From assembly GCA_020633205.1 (NCBI GenBank), contig JACKEB010000010.1, positions 868,001-932,000 of the forward strand: 64,000 bases of DNA, written 5' to 3'. This DNA comes from Polyangiaceae bacterium. Its GTDB lineage: Bacteria; Myxococcota_A; Polyangia; Polyangiales; Polyangiaceae. The translations under genes were made by a program, and so were the position numbers. This document shows, piece after piece, positions 17,456 through 26,636 of this stretch (positions within the stretch are counted from its first letter, which is position 1; each line of letters starts with the position of its first letter). The notes under the pieces were generated by a model that was given only the letters and a program-made list of their open reading frames with translations, did not search any database and was not told the DNA's origin.

Positions 17456-18874
17456 GTGGAGCGGCTCGTCAACGGAGAGTTGGTGCAGGTAGACGTCAGC
17501 GCGTTGAACGACGATGGCTTAGGAGAGGGCCGCGTCGCAGGCGCTGCAGCCGTGATCGGCAACGGGCTACCAGGGGAACGGGGCGAAGCCCTCGTGGTGC
17601 ACCGGGGACAAAACAAAAGCGTACTGCGCTTGTTCGAGCTCAAAGGCTCAGCTCACTCCGCACGCGTTGCAGCCGAATGTCCACGCTGGACACCCGCTAG
17701 CCCATGTCGACTGATGCATACGAGCGGGGAGTTTCAGCTCGAGTTCAAGCGCGACCTAGTCCGGCGCGCACTCCAAGCCCAAGGCCAGGGCGCCAACGTC
17801 GCCCCGACTGTATCCGCGGGAAAACAAACGGGGTGGCGCTCCCGGGTGATCTACCTCGCTCGGCAACACCGGGGTCAGGCGCTCCTTGGAGCGTACCGGC
17901 GCGGCTCCCACCAGGTTCAGGGCATGCTCGACTGCCTGCTCCCGGAGCCTGCGTTGCTGAGCCTGAGCGAGGCGCTGGTGGCCATCTTGCAGGAGTTCCG
18001 TGCCTTACTCCCCCACGCGACTGCGGCGCTCGACCCCGGCTGCGGTGAACCGCTAGAGCTGAATCAGCTGCGAGCCAACCTGGGCCGACCGGTTTCTCCC
18101 ACCACTCGTGGCAGCGACGGTGAGCTGCACTATGTCACGCTGCGGGCCAACGCGGCCGGCGATTGCATGGTTTGCTTCCTCGGGGATTTAACCCCGGACA
18201 CCGGGCGTGAGCTTGCGAAGCGCTGCTTGAAAGCTGGCGCTACGAGCGTCTTCGTCGGCGCGAGCGGCCCCGGAGACGCGGTGTTTGGCGCAGAGGCCCC
18301 CACCTGGGTGGCCGGTGCGAAGTCGCTACTCGACGAGGTCGACGGGCTCTCATTCGAGCTCCTGCCCCGCACCTTCTTTCAGGTGCACCGCAGCGCCGCC
18401 GCGCGACTCCAACGTGACGCGCTGGCTCATGTGGTGGGCGAACGCGTGCTCGACGTGTTCTCCGGTGTTGGCGCTCTCGCGTTGAGGGCCGCGCAAAGCG
18501 GCCGCCGAGTCACCGCCATCGAGTCGGTCCCCGAGGCGCGCGCGCTGGCGCTGAGCAACGCCGAGCGAAACGGCCTCGAGCTAGAACTAGTCGGCAGCGA
18601 AGCCGACCAAGCACTGCAGACGCTGCTCGACGCGGAGCGCGCCTTCGACACTGTATTCGTGAACCCCCCTCGCAAGGGGCTCGGTCCAGGCGTCGCACCG
18701 CGGCTGCTCGAGTTAGCTCCCGAGCGCATCGTCTACGTCTCCTGCAACCCGAAGAGCCTGGCGCGCGATCTGAGCGCGCTCGGCCAAAGCTACCGCCTCA
18801 CCAGCGTAACCCCATACGATCTCTTCCCGGCGTCCGAGCACGTGGAGACCCTCGCCGTGCTGGAACGCGCGTGA
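17456..18874 (+). CDS. TrmA/RlmD-family RNA 5-methyluridine methyltransferase
   Basis: 472 residues. A TRAM-like N-terminus (VDVSALNDDGLGEGRV, GGxxGERGEALVV style) precedes the SAM-dependent domain. AdoMet motif VLDVFSGVGALAL, FVNPPRKGLGPGV, catalytic Cys in YVSCNPKSLARDL (~429) and the general base in HVETLAVLER are all present. Enzymes of this family methylate C5 of uridine in rRNA or tRNA. Three of four Fe-S cysteines of the RlmD type seem kept, in CPRWTPASPC and LDCLLP, with the second replaced by Ala. GTG start at 17456. It overlaps sfsA by 4 nt. Confidence 0.9.
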   Translation: MERLVNGELVQVDVSALNDDGLGEGRVAGAAAVIGNGLPGERGEALVVHRGQNKSVLRLFELKGSAHSARVAAECPRWTPASPCRLMHTSGEFQLEFKRDLVRRALQAQGQGANVAPTVSAGKQTGWRSRVIYLARQHRGQALLGAYRRGSHQVQGMLDCLLPEPALLSLSEALVAILQEFRALLPHATAALDPGCGEPLELNQLRANLGRPVSPTTRGSDGELHYVTLRANAAGDCMVCFLGDLTPDTGRELAKRCLKAGATSVFVGASGPGDAVFGAEAPTWVAGAKSLLDEVDGLSFELLPRTFFQVHRSAAARLQRDALAHVVGERVLDVFSGVGALALRAAQSGRRVTAIESVPEARALALSNAERNGLELELVGSEADQALQTLLDAERAFDTVFVNPPRKGLGPGVAPRLLELAPERIVYVSCNPKSLARDLSALGQSYRLTSVTPYDLFPASEHVETLAVLERA

Positions 18875-19566
18875 AGCTACCGCCGCTCCACCGGGGCCAC
18901 TTGCTGAAACGCTACAAACGTTTCCTTGCGGATGTAGAACTCGAAGGCGGTGAGGTGATCACGGCACACTGTGCGAACCCTGGCGCGATGACTGGCTTGG
19001 CGGTACCTGGCAGCGAAGTCTTCCTTTCAAGGAGCGACGATCCAAAACGCAAGCTACCCTACAGCTGGGAGCTCTGCCGTGTGGGCCGCGGACTCGTGTG
19101 TGTGAACACGGCTCGGGCGAACCCGATCGCTCACGAGGCGCTGCTCGCGTCGCGAGTCGCGGAGCTAGCGGGCTTTCTCGAGTGCCGCCGGGAAGTGAGC
19201 ATCGGGGAGAGCCGCATCGACTTCCGGCTGGAGTTCTCGGAAGGTCCCTGCTGGGTCGAGGTCAAGAACGTCACCCTGGATCGCGGCGGGGGCACCAGTG
19301 CTTTCCCGGACTCAGTCACCAAGCGCGGCGCGCGCCACCTGCGAGAGCTCCGTGATCTCAAGCGCCGTGGGGAACGAGCCGTGCTGCTCTTCTGCAGTAG
19401 CCGCAGCGACACCCGCCGTGTGATCCCCGCACGCGATATCGACCCGGCCTACGCGGATGCGCTACTCGAGGCGCACACAGCCGGTGTGGAAATCATCGCC
19501 TACGCCGCGCGGGTCACCCAGCGCGAGCTTTGCCTCACCAACCGCGTCCCCGTCGAGCTCGAGTAG
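18871..19566 (+). CDS. sfsA: SfsA family protein
   Basis: 231 residues, the normal length for SfsA. Characteristic features are the N-terminal OB-like part (GHLLKRYKRFLADVELEGGE), AHCANPGAMTGL, the endonuclease-like core SRIDFRLEF...CWVEVKNVTL, FPDSVTKRGARHLRELRDL and the end LTNRVPVELE. SfsA is called a sugar fermentation stimulation protein in E. coli; its core has a PD-(D/E)XK nuclease-like fold and binds nucleic acid, but the true role is unsettled. GTG start, overlapping the RNA methyltransferase by 4 nt, so the two are co-transcribed. Confidence 0.95.
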   Translation: MKLPPLHRGHLLKRYKRFLADVELEGGEVITAHCANPGAMTGLAVPGSEVFLSRSDDPKRKLPYSWELCRVGRGLVCVNTARANPIAHEALLASRVAELAGFLECRREVSIGESRIDFRLEFSEGPCWVEVKNVTLDRGGGTSAFPDSVTKRGARHLRELRDLKRRGERAVLLFCSSRSDTRRVIPARDIDPAYADALLEAHTAGVEIIAYAARVTQRELCLTNRVPVELE

Positions 19567-19805
19567 GCTCTACAACGCCGAAGACATCGCCCAGGCGGCG
19601 ATCGCGCTCATGCAGCTCGATTGACGTCCCGAGCGCTGTATGCCGTCTACCCGGCGACCCGGCCGCTGCCGGCCCGAATCCGCAGCGCCATAGACTTCGT
19701 GGTGGCTTACACATCGGCGCGTTGAGAGGCGGCCCCAGGCGCCACTTCGCAGCGAAGAGCGAGGGGAGGTTCTGCGCGCCAGCAAGCGCGGCTACACTGC
19801 CAACT

Positions 19806-20672
19806 ATGGCGAGTTGGTCCGAAGAAGATCTCGCGGCGTTTGCGCCCTGGGAGCGACGCATGCTGCGTTTCGCCGACGCGTTCCAAGGCGATCAGAAGTG
19901 GGTCAGTGAGCTTTGGATCTCGACCTTCATGCGCTCGATGCTGTGGTTCTCGGGGGGGCGTCGCTACCGCGTGGAGGGAGAGGACGTGCTCGCGAGTTTC
20001 GGTCCAGAGGACCGCGTGCTGTTGGTTGCCAACCACCGTTCCTTCTTCGACTTCTTTGTTGTGACGTTCATCAACGTCACTCGTTCTCGTCTCGGGCGGC
20101 GCGCGTTCTTCCCCGTTCGCAGTAGCTTCTTCTACGAGCACGCGCTGGGTGGCGTGGTGAACCTGCTGATGAGCGGGATGATGATGTATCCCCCGGTGTT
20201 CCGTGATCGAAAGCATTTGCGGTTCAACCTGCTCGCGCTGCGAAGGCTCGTGGAGGAGCTTCAAGTCCCGGGGACCGTGGTGGGGATCCATCCCGAGGGG
20301 ACGCGAGGCAAGGGTCCTGATCCTTATGAGCTCTTGCCGGTGCAGTTCGGCGTTGGCCGCGTCGCCCTGGAAGCCAAGGGCGCTCGTGTGATCCCCATCT
20401 TCATCGTCGGTATGTCGAGCAACCTCGCCCTCGAGACCTTGCGCAACTGGCTGTCGCCGGAGGCGTTTCCCATCGACATCGAGTACGGCCCTGACATCGA
20501 GCTCGACGATCTGCGGGCGAAGGCCGCCGGTTCACGTCGCGCCAAGGTCAACGCTGAACGAGACGCCGCTGAGCGCTGCATGTCAGCAATCCGAGAGCTC
20601 GGAGCTCGGGTGAGAGCGCGGCGGGGGTCCCCCGTGACGGTCTCTGATGCCACTCAGAGTGCCGCGGAGTAG
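19806..20672 (+). CDS. PlsC-type 1-acyl-glycerol-3-phosphate acyltransferase
   Basis: 288-residue acyltransferase of the PlsC fold, probably acting at the inner face of the membrane in phospholipid synthesis. The acceptor block has the HxxxxD motif in VANHRSFFDFFVV and the phosphate/glycerol block IHPEGTRGKG. A third block VIPIFIVGMSSN follows. A C-terminal charged tail may be peripheral. ATG 19806 is selected; the frame upstream is Arg-rich non-coding. The stop TAG overlaps the convergent gene by 19 nt and begins with TAGTGTCC, as in the dispersed motif. Confidence 0.9.
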   Translation: MASWSEEDLAAFAPWERRMLRFADAFQGDQKWVSELWISTFMRSMLWFSGGRRYRVEGEDVLASFGPEDRVLLVANHRSFFDFFVVTFINVTRSRLGRRAFFPVRSSFFYEHALGGVVNLLMSGMMMYPPVFRDRKHLRFNLLALRRLVEELQVPGTVVGIHPEGTRGKGPDPYELLPVQFGVGRVALEAKGARVIPIFIVGMSSNLALETLRNWLSPEAFPIDIEYGPDIELDDLRAKAAGSRRAKVNAERDAAERCMSAIRELGARVRARRGSPVTVSDATQSAAE

Positions 20673-21391
20673 TGTCCCGAACGCACGCGCTGCGTGGCGA
20701 GCACGCAGCTCTGATCTGGGCTCTTCAGCTCGACCCGCGCCTCCAAGTGATTTGGTTCGTCGGGCGCCTTGCCGACACTGAGCTTGCTGAGCGTCCAGCT
20801 GCCTCCCAAGCGGTCTCCAATTCTACGCGGAAATTGGTAAGCTTGCCCCCGGGCTGACAAGGTCGCGAAGACCGGCGCTCCGCTGGCATCGAGCAACACC
20901 TCCCCGAGGCGGATCCCATCACACTGCGCACGCTGGCCTGCTGCGACGCGTTCGGTCGGTCGTGCGAGCTTCCGCGCTGGTCGCACCTCGGTGGGCGTCG
21001 CAGGATCTCGGGCAACGAGGCGAGAGACGCCACCGCCAAAGGTCACGAGCTGGGAGGTAGCCACGCTGGCGACCAACACCCAATGAAGACGCGCAAACCA
21101 AGCTCGCATGCCAGCTGGGTCGTCCCCCATCAAGTGACCACGCGAACTGGCCAGCGACTCGGTCGCGCGAGACTTGAGGCGTCCGAGAATGCGCCCGAGA
21201 CCGCGCGTTTCCTCGGCTTTGCTGCGCGCTTCTTCTAAATGGCTCACGCGAGCAGACCAAGCGAGGAGCATGCCAAGGCCTGAAACTGGATCTTTCGGCA
21301 GCTTCGACCAGGTGAGAGAGCCATGCGGGTCAGCCTGTCCAAGGCTCGCGGCGAGAACTGCCAGAATGACAAGTCGTATTCGGGTACACAT
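20654..21391 (-). CDS. Secreted hypothetical protein
   Basis: 245 residues, not recognised. It has a short signal peptide (RLVILAVLAASLGQA), a helical region with Arg/Glu (ARVSHLEEARSKAEETRGLG) and a central hydrophobic segment (WVLVASVATSQLVTFGGG). The Cys-containing C-terminal domain is beta-rich: CDGIRLGEVLLDASGAPVFATL, SWTLSKLSVGK, LEARVELKSPDQSCVLATQRV. The last part looks like a small secreted beta domain with one disulfide (two cysteines). It overlaps plsC convergently. Start ATG 21391. Confidence 0.65.
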   Translation of the reverse strand: MCTRIRLVILAVLAASLGQADPHGSLTWSKLPKDPVSGLGMLLAWSARVSHLEEARSKAEETRGLGRILGRLKSRATESLASSRGHLMGDDPAGMRAWFARLHWVLVASVATSQLVTFGGGVSRLVARDPATPTEVRPARKLARPTERVAAGQRAQCDGIRLGEVLLDASGAPVFATLSARGQAYQFPRRIGDRLGGSWTLSKLSVGKAPDEPNHLEARVELKSPDQSCVLATQRVRSGHYSAAL

Positions 21392-21844
21392 CGGGCACTT
21401 TCCAGTCCCTCACGGATGTGTCTTCGCCTCGTCGTACGCGGGAGAAGCGTAGTTCCCCACGGCAAAACCAGAATCAGAAGTCACACTTCCCACTTCCTGG
21501 TTACGGTTCATGGCTTGCCGTCTAGCTGATATTTACTGCGCTACCTCGCGACGCGGCCGGACACGTCTGCGTATCCGTGCAGAACAGAACGGCGGTACCC
21601 TGGGGATGCAGTAGCAGCGGATCGGACTTCCGGTTTGCGCGGGGAAACAACGCGCTGCGACAAAACAAGACGGCCGCCCGATGGGCGGCCGTCTGAGGGT
21701 CAGTTGAGGTCAGTAGGTTGGGGACGAGAAGCTAAGACTCAACCGCTGGGCGGCGGTGGTCTCGCGTTCGAGCGAACGCTCAGCCGAGTCACTCGCGGTA
21801 CGCGCTGGGCCGCGCGAACCAGCAACAACTCAGCCGCTTGGGCC
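21392..21844. other. Intergenic region with one terminator
   Basis: About 450 bp. It should hold the promoter of the minus-strand secreted protein and the 3' end of the TetR gene. Apart from the hairpin at 21669-21693 nothing was recognised; the plus-strand frame over 21635-22324 is the shadow of the TetR gene. Confidence 0.5.
21669..21693 (-). terminator. Rho-independent terminator of the TetR gene
   Basis: Perfect 11-bp stem (GACGGCCGCCC, loop GAT, GGGCGGCCGTC). On the minus strand it is followed by TTGTTTTGTCG. It lies ~150 nt after the stop of the TetR regulator. Confidence 0.85.
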
Positions 21845-22537
21845 TCACGCAGTGATGGTCGCGGCGCGCATCGAAGACGAAGGCTTGTCCACGGAAACGC
21901 GCGATTCTTGGGCGCCAAGCTCGAGCAGCTTCAGCAGCAGCTCGTAGGCTTCGCTGGCCTTCGCGCGGTCGCCGTCGAGCAGCTCCGCAAGCGCCAGGCC
22001 GTCGGTGACCGCCATGACCAGGGAGGCAATGGTCGCCGTCTCATCAGCGCTAACTGCACGAGATTCCACGACTGCTGCTTCGAGGGTGTCGCGCAGACGG
22101 TTGCGGGTCTCGCCCACACCGGTCTGGACGTCGCTCTCGCGGCGAGACTCGGCCCAGAACTGCAGGCGCATCGCGAAGTCCTCATTGTCCCCCTGCGCGG
22201 CGCGGAAGAACGGGCGCAGGAAGCTTCGGAAATCACGCGGCTTGTGCGCGTCCGCCGGCTCGAGGGCTGCCTGTACTCGCGTCAGCAACTTGCGCTCGGC
22301 CAAGGCTTGCACGGCGTTCACTAGCGCTTGCTTATTCTCGAAGTAGTAGTGAACGACACTCTTGCGCATGTTCATCGCGCGACCGACCTCGGAGACGGTC
22401 GTCTCAGCTACGCCACGGTCGGCGATCAGCTTGGCGGTGGCGTTGAGAATGGCCTGAGCGCGGGGGCGCGAAGCTCGGCTCTCGGGGACGCCGCGGGTCT
22501 TGGGGCGTTGGGTGTTTTCAGGTGCGTCGTGCTCCAT
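21845..22537 (-). CDS. TetR-family transcriptional regulator
   Basis: 230 residues from ATG 22537. The N-terminal helix-turn-helix is clear: RAQAILNATAKLIADRGVAE, TTVSEVGRAMNMRKSVVHYYF, ENKQALVNAV. The all-helical C-terminal part (FRAAQGDNEDFAMRLQFWAE, ATIASLVMAVTDGLALAELL) would bind an unknown ligand. No co-oriented target gene is adjacent. A TTG at 22576 could extend it. A possible operator lies ~60 nt upstream. Confidence 0.9.
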   Translation of the reverse strand: MEHDAPENTQRPKTRGVPESRASRPRAQAILNATAKLIADRGVAETTVSEVGRAMNMRKSVVHYYFENKQALVNAVQALAERKLLTRVQAALEPADAHKPRDFRSFLRPFFRAAQGDNEDFAMRLQFWAESRRESDVQTGVGETRNRLRDTLEAAVVESRAVSADETATIASLVMAVTDGLALAELLDGDRAKASEAYELLLKLLELGAQESRVSVDKPSSSMRAATITA

Positions 22538-22595
22538 GGGGGCCGAGCGTGCACCAGAATTGGAAAGACGGAACAACTGAAGCGAAATAGGCGTG

Positions 22596-22614
22596 CAGTG
22601 TTCTCGTCACACTG
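22596..22614. promoter_or_regulatory. Candidate TetR operator
   Basis: Inverted repeat CAGTGT-7 nt-ACACTG about 60 nt upstream of the TetR start. The half-site is short, so autoregulation here is a suggestion only. Confidence 0.35.
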
Positions 22615-23152
22615 TAACGACCAAAACCGCCTAAGATTCAGATGTCGTGGGATTCCACACGTCTAGCTCGCCAGTCGGGCGTTTGACTGAAAACCTAAAA
22701 AAATGATCGGTCTCGCTCCGCCGACCGGCCCTCACTCCCCGAAATGGGATCTGTGCGCGTGTCACCCGGTGCAGTTCTTGGAATCGTGCGCCGTCTCCGA
22801 GCGGAAAGCTAACGTCCGCTACCTGCTTTCGCAAAGCAGGGTGCTCGCGCCTCTCGCCGATCGCCGTCAGAAACGCCAATCCGAAGCGCGCCAAAAGCGC
22901 CATTCCCCGGACATTGCAGCGGCGAATACCTACCAAACACTCATGTCGGAGAACCGCCGTTTCCGTCCGGTCCTAGAGCTTTGAAGGAAACAGCGACCCA
23001 AGATCTGTTTCCACGCGAAAACGTCTTGCCTCCCCCCCCCCCCAAAAAAAACGCGCGGCCCCTGCACTGTCCCTCAGCGGTGGTTGTTGGCAACTGAACA
23101 AAACAGAAAGGGGCCCTGCGGCCCCCTTCAGGTCAACTGACTGTAGCTCCGC
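22615..23152. other. Intergenic region with C12A8 tract
   Basis: Over 500 bp between the TetR gene and the convergent VWA lipoprotein gene end. Two ~100-codon frames overlap on opposite strands at 22631-22984; neither has a ribosome site or a recognisable motif, so neither is called. A run of twelve C followed by eight A lies at 23032-23051. The VWA terminator is at 23106-23129. Confidence 0.5.
23106..23129 (-). terminator. Terminator of the VWA lipoprotein gene
   Basis: GAAAGGGGCC-CTGC-GGCCCCCTTC, a nearly perfect stem with one extra C. On the minus strand TTTCTGTTTTGTT follows. It lies ~25 nt past the stop. Confidence 0.75.
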
Positions 23153-24439
23153 TCACTTCACGCGGGTCTCGCAACCGAAGTAGATGTCGACGCTGCCCTC
23201 ACCCTGGGACTGAACCGCGGCTTGAGCGTCGGCGCACGAAGCGGGACACAACACAACCTGAGTTGGAGTGGTGTCGTTGTCGTAGTACCAGCCGCCGCTC
23301 GCATCGCAGTCGTTCGCACCGCCCACTTTGAACAGGTCGTTGGTGGTGCTCGGCGTACTGACCACGACGTTGACCTTCTTTGGGTCGATGTCGCCGGTGC
23401 TGGGCGTTGGAATGTCCAAGACGCAGTTGATCTTCGCGCCCGACTCGACAGCGGTCGCGACGGAGTCGAAGAATGGGCCCCAGGCGCTTGCACCGTCACA
23501 GATCTTCGCGCGGACGCCGCCGGTGCGGGTGACTAGATCCGTGTATGTCTCCCCGGACTTCGGTGGTTGATCGCCACCGGGGTAGCTACAAATCACGCTT
23601 GGATCCGTGTCGGAGCCCCAGCCGTAGATCCCGGTGAACACGTAGTCATCGAACAAGCCATTCCAACTCGAGTCGAGAATGCCCTTCGGCAACATCGAGC
23701 TGCTTGAGACGCCGGTTGCCCAGCCTCCGCCGCCCTTCCAGGTCTCGAACTGATCGGCTGTCAGCCGCGAGTTGTCGTCGGTGACGACCACGATCGTGCG
23801 CGTGGCTTCGGGTCGCAGCTCCGCGCGCCAGTTGGCGTCGGCCGGCGTCTTGGGCCCACGAGCGTCGCCGACCTGGTAGTTCGCGGTGTCACCCAGAGTG
23901 CCGAGGAACTGCTCGAGGGGCTGCTCACTCTTGATGTCGATGGACGACTGGAAGAAGTGTGTACCGTTGCCGCAGTTGCTGTCCCCAGCAAGAGGCTGCG
24001 GAATACACACGCCGTAGCGACCTGAAGTCACCTCGCCCACGCCGCGCAGGCTGAGCATGATGACTTTGTAGTCGAGGTCCTTGTTGCCGATGTTGGTGGC
24101 GAAGTTGTTGAGGCCTGCCGTCACCTGATCGATGGCCGGGGCCATACTCACGGAGTTATCGACGACCCAGATGATATCGACGGGGAGTTTCTCGACCTTC
24201 GCCGCTTCCTTTGCGACCGCGCAGGCCGCGTCCGGGTCGAAGCCGCCGCTCCCACCGCCATCTAGGCCGCCATCGAAGGTCGTGCCTCCGTTGGCCCCGC
24301 TGCCGCTGCTGCCCGCGGTGCTGCCACCGCTGCCAGCAGACCCGGCGCTACCGCCGTTGCCAATCCCATTGGAAGTACCAGCTGCCTCACACGCAATCAG
24401 CGCGAATGCAGCTAGGCCGAACAAGCGTCCCAAGCTCAT
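23153..24439 (-). CDS. VWA-domain lipoprotein with Gly-rich linker
   Basis: 428 residues. Lipobox ALIAC (Cys17), then a Gly/Ser/Ala linker (~25-65). A von Willebrand A domain follows with MIDAS DNSVS in VDIIWVVDNSVSMAPAIDQV, the Thr loop, and an Asp in TIVVVTDDNS. Cysteines are scattered (DAACAV, GVCIPQ, SNCGNG, VICSYPG, RAKICDG, INCVLDI, NDCDASG, VVLCPASC, FGCETR), suggesting disulfides in the exported protein. Family members in Myxococcota are surface lipoproteins of unknown ligand; divalent-metal-dependent adhesion is the general VWA role. Its own terminator follows. Confidence 0.9.
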   Translation of the reverse strand: MSLGRLFGLAAFALIACEAAGTSNGIGNGGSAGSAGSGGSTAGSSGSGANGGTTFDGGLDGGGSGGFDPDAACAVAKEAAKVEKLPVDIIWVVDNSVSMAPAIDQVTAGLNNFATNIGNKDLDYKVIMLSLRGVGEVTSGRYGVCIPQPLAGDSNCGNGTHFFQSSIDIKSEQPLEQFLGTLGDTANYQVGDARGPKTPADANWRAELRPEATRTIVVVTDDNSRLTADQFETWKGGGGWATGVSSSSMLPKGILDSSWNGLFDDYVFTGIYGWGSDTDPSVICSYPGGDQPPKSGETYTDLVTRTGGVRAKICDGASAWGPFFDSVATAVESGAKINCVLDIPTPSTGDIDPKKVNVVVSTPSTTNDLFKVGGANDCDASGGWYYDNDTTPTQVVLCPASCADAQAAVQSQGEGSVDIYFGCETRVK

Positions 24440-24605
24440 CTCGGCCGATTAGCAGCCTCCGTGTCGAGTGTCCACGTGACCCGTCCAACATGAGCAAAAA
24501 GTTGCAGCATCGGCCGGCAAATGTGGACTCGTCACGCGCCGGGCGGCGATTCCGAAGTCGCGCCCCACAGCTGAGTCCCAGGTCCCCGCGCGCTACCCGC
24601 GCGGC

Positions 24606-25403
24606 TCAGGCGCCGCCGGTACCGCCCGCGGATGCGCCGCCTGCGCCGCCACTGGTTCCGCCCGTGCCGCCGCTACTCGAACCGCCGGCACCACCGGGAC
24701 CGGCGGTCCCGGGATCACACGGTTGGGCCCCCGCGGCGTGTTCGCAGTGGGGGAACACCGCTTGGGTTGCAGCGCTGACGTGCCACAGGCGGCACTGCAC
24801 CGAGTTGCCTTTGTCGATGCCGCTATTGAAGCCGCCCAGATCGGGCAAGCCCGAGCACTCTTGCAGACACGCGCCGATCGAACCGAAGGCGTCTGGGCAA
24901 ACGTCGGCCATCAACCCGCAATAGCCTTCGCAGTTCGTCCCGCAGATTGCGAGCCCGGTCGCGTTAGCACCTCCAGGCCCCGCGGCAGAGCAGTGCTCGA
25001 CCGGTTCACCGCTCGTGCGGGCGTTGATCGCCTGCTGTAGGCGACACGTCATTGTGTTTCCTGTCGGACCGTCGCCCTCGGGGATGGCCGCGCAGATGGC
25101 AAGGCACTGTTCGCGGTTTGGGTACTGCAAGAGCTCGCCGGTACAGTTGGTCAGCACCTCGTCGCAGTACTCGTTGCAAAGGGCGCTTGCCCCGCCTGCA
25201 GTGCCTCCGGCACCTGACGTACCCCCCGCGCCTCCGACGCCGCCGCTGCCACCGTTGTCGAACGTTGGATCGAGCTTGCGATCTTCGAGTCCCAGGAGGT
25301 TGCTGCAAGCAACACCACCAAGCAGCACGAGCAACCCGAAGCCGGCGCGTTGCCCCGAGGAAATCCTCCCCTTCGACCCAGACGGCAACCTAGTGGCGGC
25401 CAT
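24606..25403 (-). CDS. Cys-rich lipoprotein made of two related units
   Basis: 265 residues. Lipobox GGVAC, short Gly linker, then two Cys-rich units. Unit one begins CNEYCDEVLTNC and unit two CEGYCGLMADVC. Both continue with EQCLAIC or GACLQEC, then CRL and a final C before PGG, so about seven cysteines repeat in order. The C-terminal tail is pure Gly/Ser/Thr/Ala (GGSSSGGTGGTSGG), unusual because such linkers normally sit at the N-terminus. Its ATG shares one base with the stop of the upstream gene (TGATG), so it is the third gene of the kinase operon and is translationally coupled. Function unknown. Confidence 0.82.
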   Translation of the reverse strand: MAATRLPSGSKGRISSGQRAGFGLLVLLGGVACSNLLGLEDRKLDPTFDNGGSGGVGGAGGTSGAGGTAGGASALCNEYCDEVLTNCTGELLQYPNREQCLAICAAIPEGDGPTGNTMTCRLQQAINARTSGEPVEHCSAAGPGGANATGLAICGTNCEGYCGLMADVCPDAFGSIGACLQECSGLPDLGGFNSGIDKGNSVQCRLWHVSAATQAVFPHCEHAAGAQPCDPGTAGPGGAGGSSSGGTGGTSGGAGGASAGGTGGA

Positions 25404-26539
25404 CAGAAACGCCCTCCCAGGAAGACGCCCGCATGCCCTGGGGCGACGGCTGGTGCGAGCCGGAGCTCGCCACCGCGAAAGCGCGCCGCATTCCGCCGAC
25501 GCGCGCCGGCGGCCTTCTCGTCCCCTGAGGGCGCCGTGGCGTAGAGCACGATACCGCCAGCCAGCGCCAAGGCGCCGACTCCGAAAGCGATCGTGGAGAG
25601 CGTCGCGGCATCTTGTGCTTCTTGGCCGAGATCAACGCCCTTCTGACTGCACTGAGTGGGGTCAGCGCCGCGACAGTTGTCATCGGCCTCCGAGTTCTTC
25701 GAGCTGGCTTGCAACCCGAAGAAGGTGCCCGCGCCAACGCCAAGCAGGCCCACCACCCCAACTACGATTCCAAGGGTGCGCTGTCCGCTTCCGGATTCAG
25801 TGTCCACACCCACATCAGCACCGGGCGGTGCCGACTCAGGGGGCTTCTCGGCAGCGTCAGGCTTCTCGGGGGGCGGCTCGGCATGAGGCGGTGGAGCCGG
25901 CGCGTCCTCGAGTGGGGGCACGGCGAACGTCACGTTGCCGTTCGCTGGCACCTGAACTTCGGCCTTGTAGTCGCGCTTGCCAGGGGCCGTCACGCTGATC
26001 TGGTGGACGCCTGGGTCTACCGGGATTGCGGTCCCCCACAACGCCGAGTTCACCTCATCGCCGTCACGGCTGATCTGCATGCCGTCGACCCGCACGCTCT
26101 CCGGGACTTCCACCACCAGCTTCGCGAGCTTCGCTTCGAGGCGCTCCGCGCGACCTCGGGCGATCTTCTCGCGCTTGGCGTCATTCGACTTGGTCGCGAA
26201 TGCTGCTGCCTCACGGAAAGTGGCCCAAGCGCTCGCCGTCTTGCCCGATTGCTCGTAGCACTCCGCGAGGTAGAGCAATGTGCCGACTCCAGGGTCGAGG
26301 CGTTGGCTCTCCTCCAGGCTGCGACAAGCGGCGTCGAAGTCCTTGTCCTTGAGCTGCTTCTTACCCTTGTCGAAGAGCGCTTCGGCTGCCGCCTTGTCGG
26401 CCGCCGAAGACTGCGCATGCACGCTCCCACTCGCGCAGCTCAGCGCGAGCACGCCCAACATCAGCCGGACGCGGCTCCCGAAGCCCCTGCGGCTTCCAAG
26501 ACAGGTGTGGCCTCCCAGACAGCGGCGTCCACTCAACAT
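25403..26539 (-). CDS. TPR/PEGA periplasmic protein of a kinase operon
   Basis: 378 residues from ATG 26539. Signal peptide (RLMLGVLALSCASGSVHAQ), TPR-like helices (AEALFDKGKKQLKDKDFDAA, SLEESQRLDPGVGTLLYLAE, CYEQSGKTASAWATFREAAA), then a PEGA-like beta domain (VVEVPESVRVDGMQISRDG, IPVDPGVHQISVTAPGK). A Pro/Glu linker, a membrane segment (LGIVVGVVGLLGVGAGTFFGL) and a second (TIAFGVGALALAGGIVLYA) follow. ATG 26461 is an alternative start, since it begins the signal peptide proper. It lies 97 nt after the Ser/Thr kinase stop. TPR-PEGA proteins next to kinases are common in Myxococcota; the role is unknown. Confidence 0.82.
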   Translation of the reverse strand: MLSGRRCLGGHTCLGSRRGFGSRVRLMLGVLALSCASGSVHAQSSAADKAAAEALFDKGKKQLKDKDFDAACRSLEESQRLDPGVGTLLYLAECYEQSGKTASAWATFREAAAFATKSNDAKREKIARGRAERLEAKLAKLVVEVPESVRVDGMQISRDGDEVNSALWGTAIPVDPGVHQISVTAPGKRDYKAEVQVPANGNVTFAVPPLEDAPAPPPHAEPPPEKPDAAEKPPESAPPGADVGVDTESGSGQRTLGIVVGVVGLLGVGAGTFFGLQASSKNSEADDNCRGADPTQCSQKGVDLGQEAQDAATLSTIAFGVGALALAGGIVLYATAPSGDEKAAGARRRNAARFRGGELRLAPAVAPGHAGVFLGGRF

Positions 26540-26636
26540 AAACCAAGCCTCATACGTCGATCCCAATCCAAGCGTCGCGAGGGTGGCTCGCGAGAAACGC
26601 CTGCCCCACACAAGCAAAGCCGGGGCGGCATTCCAA

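Noticed and set aside
19568..19624. Out-of-frame tail RLYNAEDIAQAAIALMQLD after sfsA, looking like a protein C-terminus
   Set aside because: Too short to assign. SfsA is complete without it, so it is either chance or a small remnant.
22631..22984. Two overlapping ~100-codon frames on opposite strands
   Set aside because: No ribosome site, no domain, and each is the shadow of the other.
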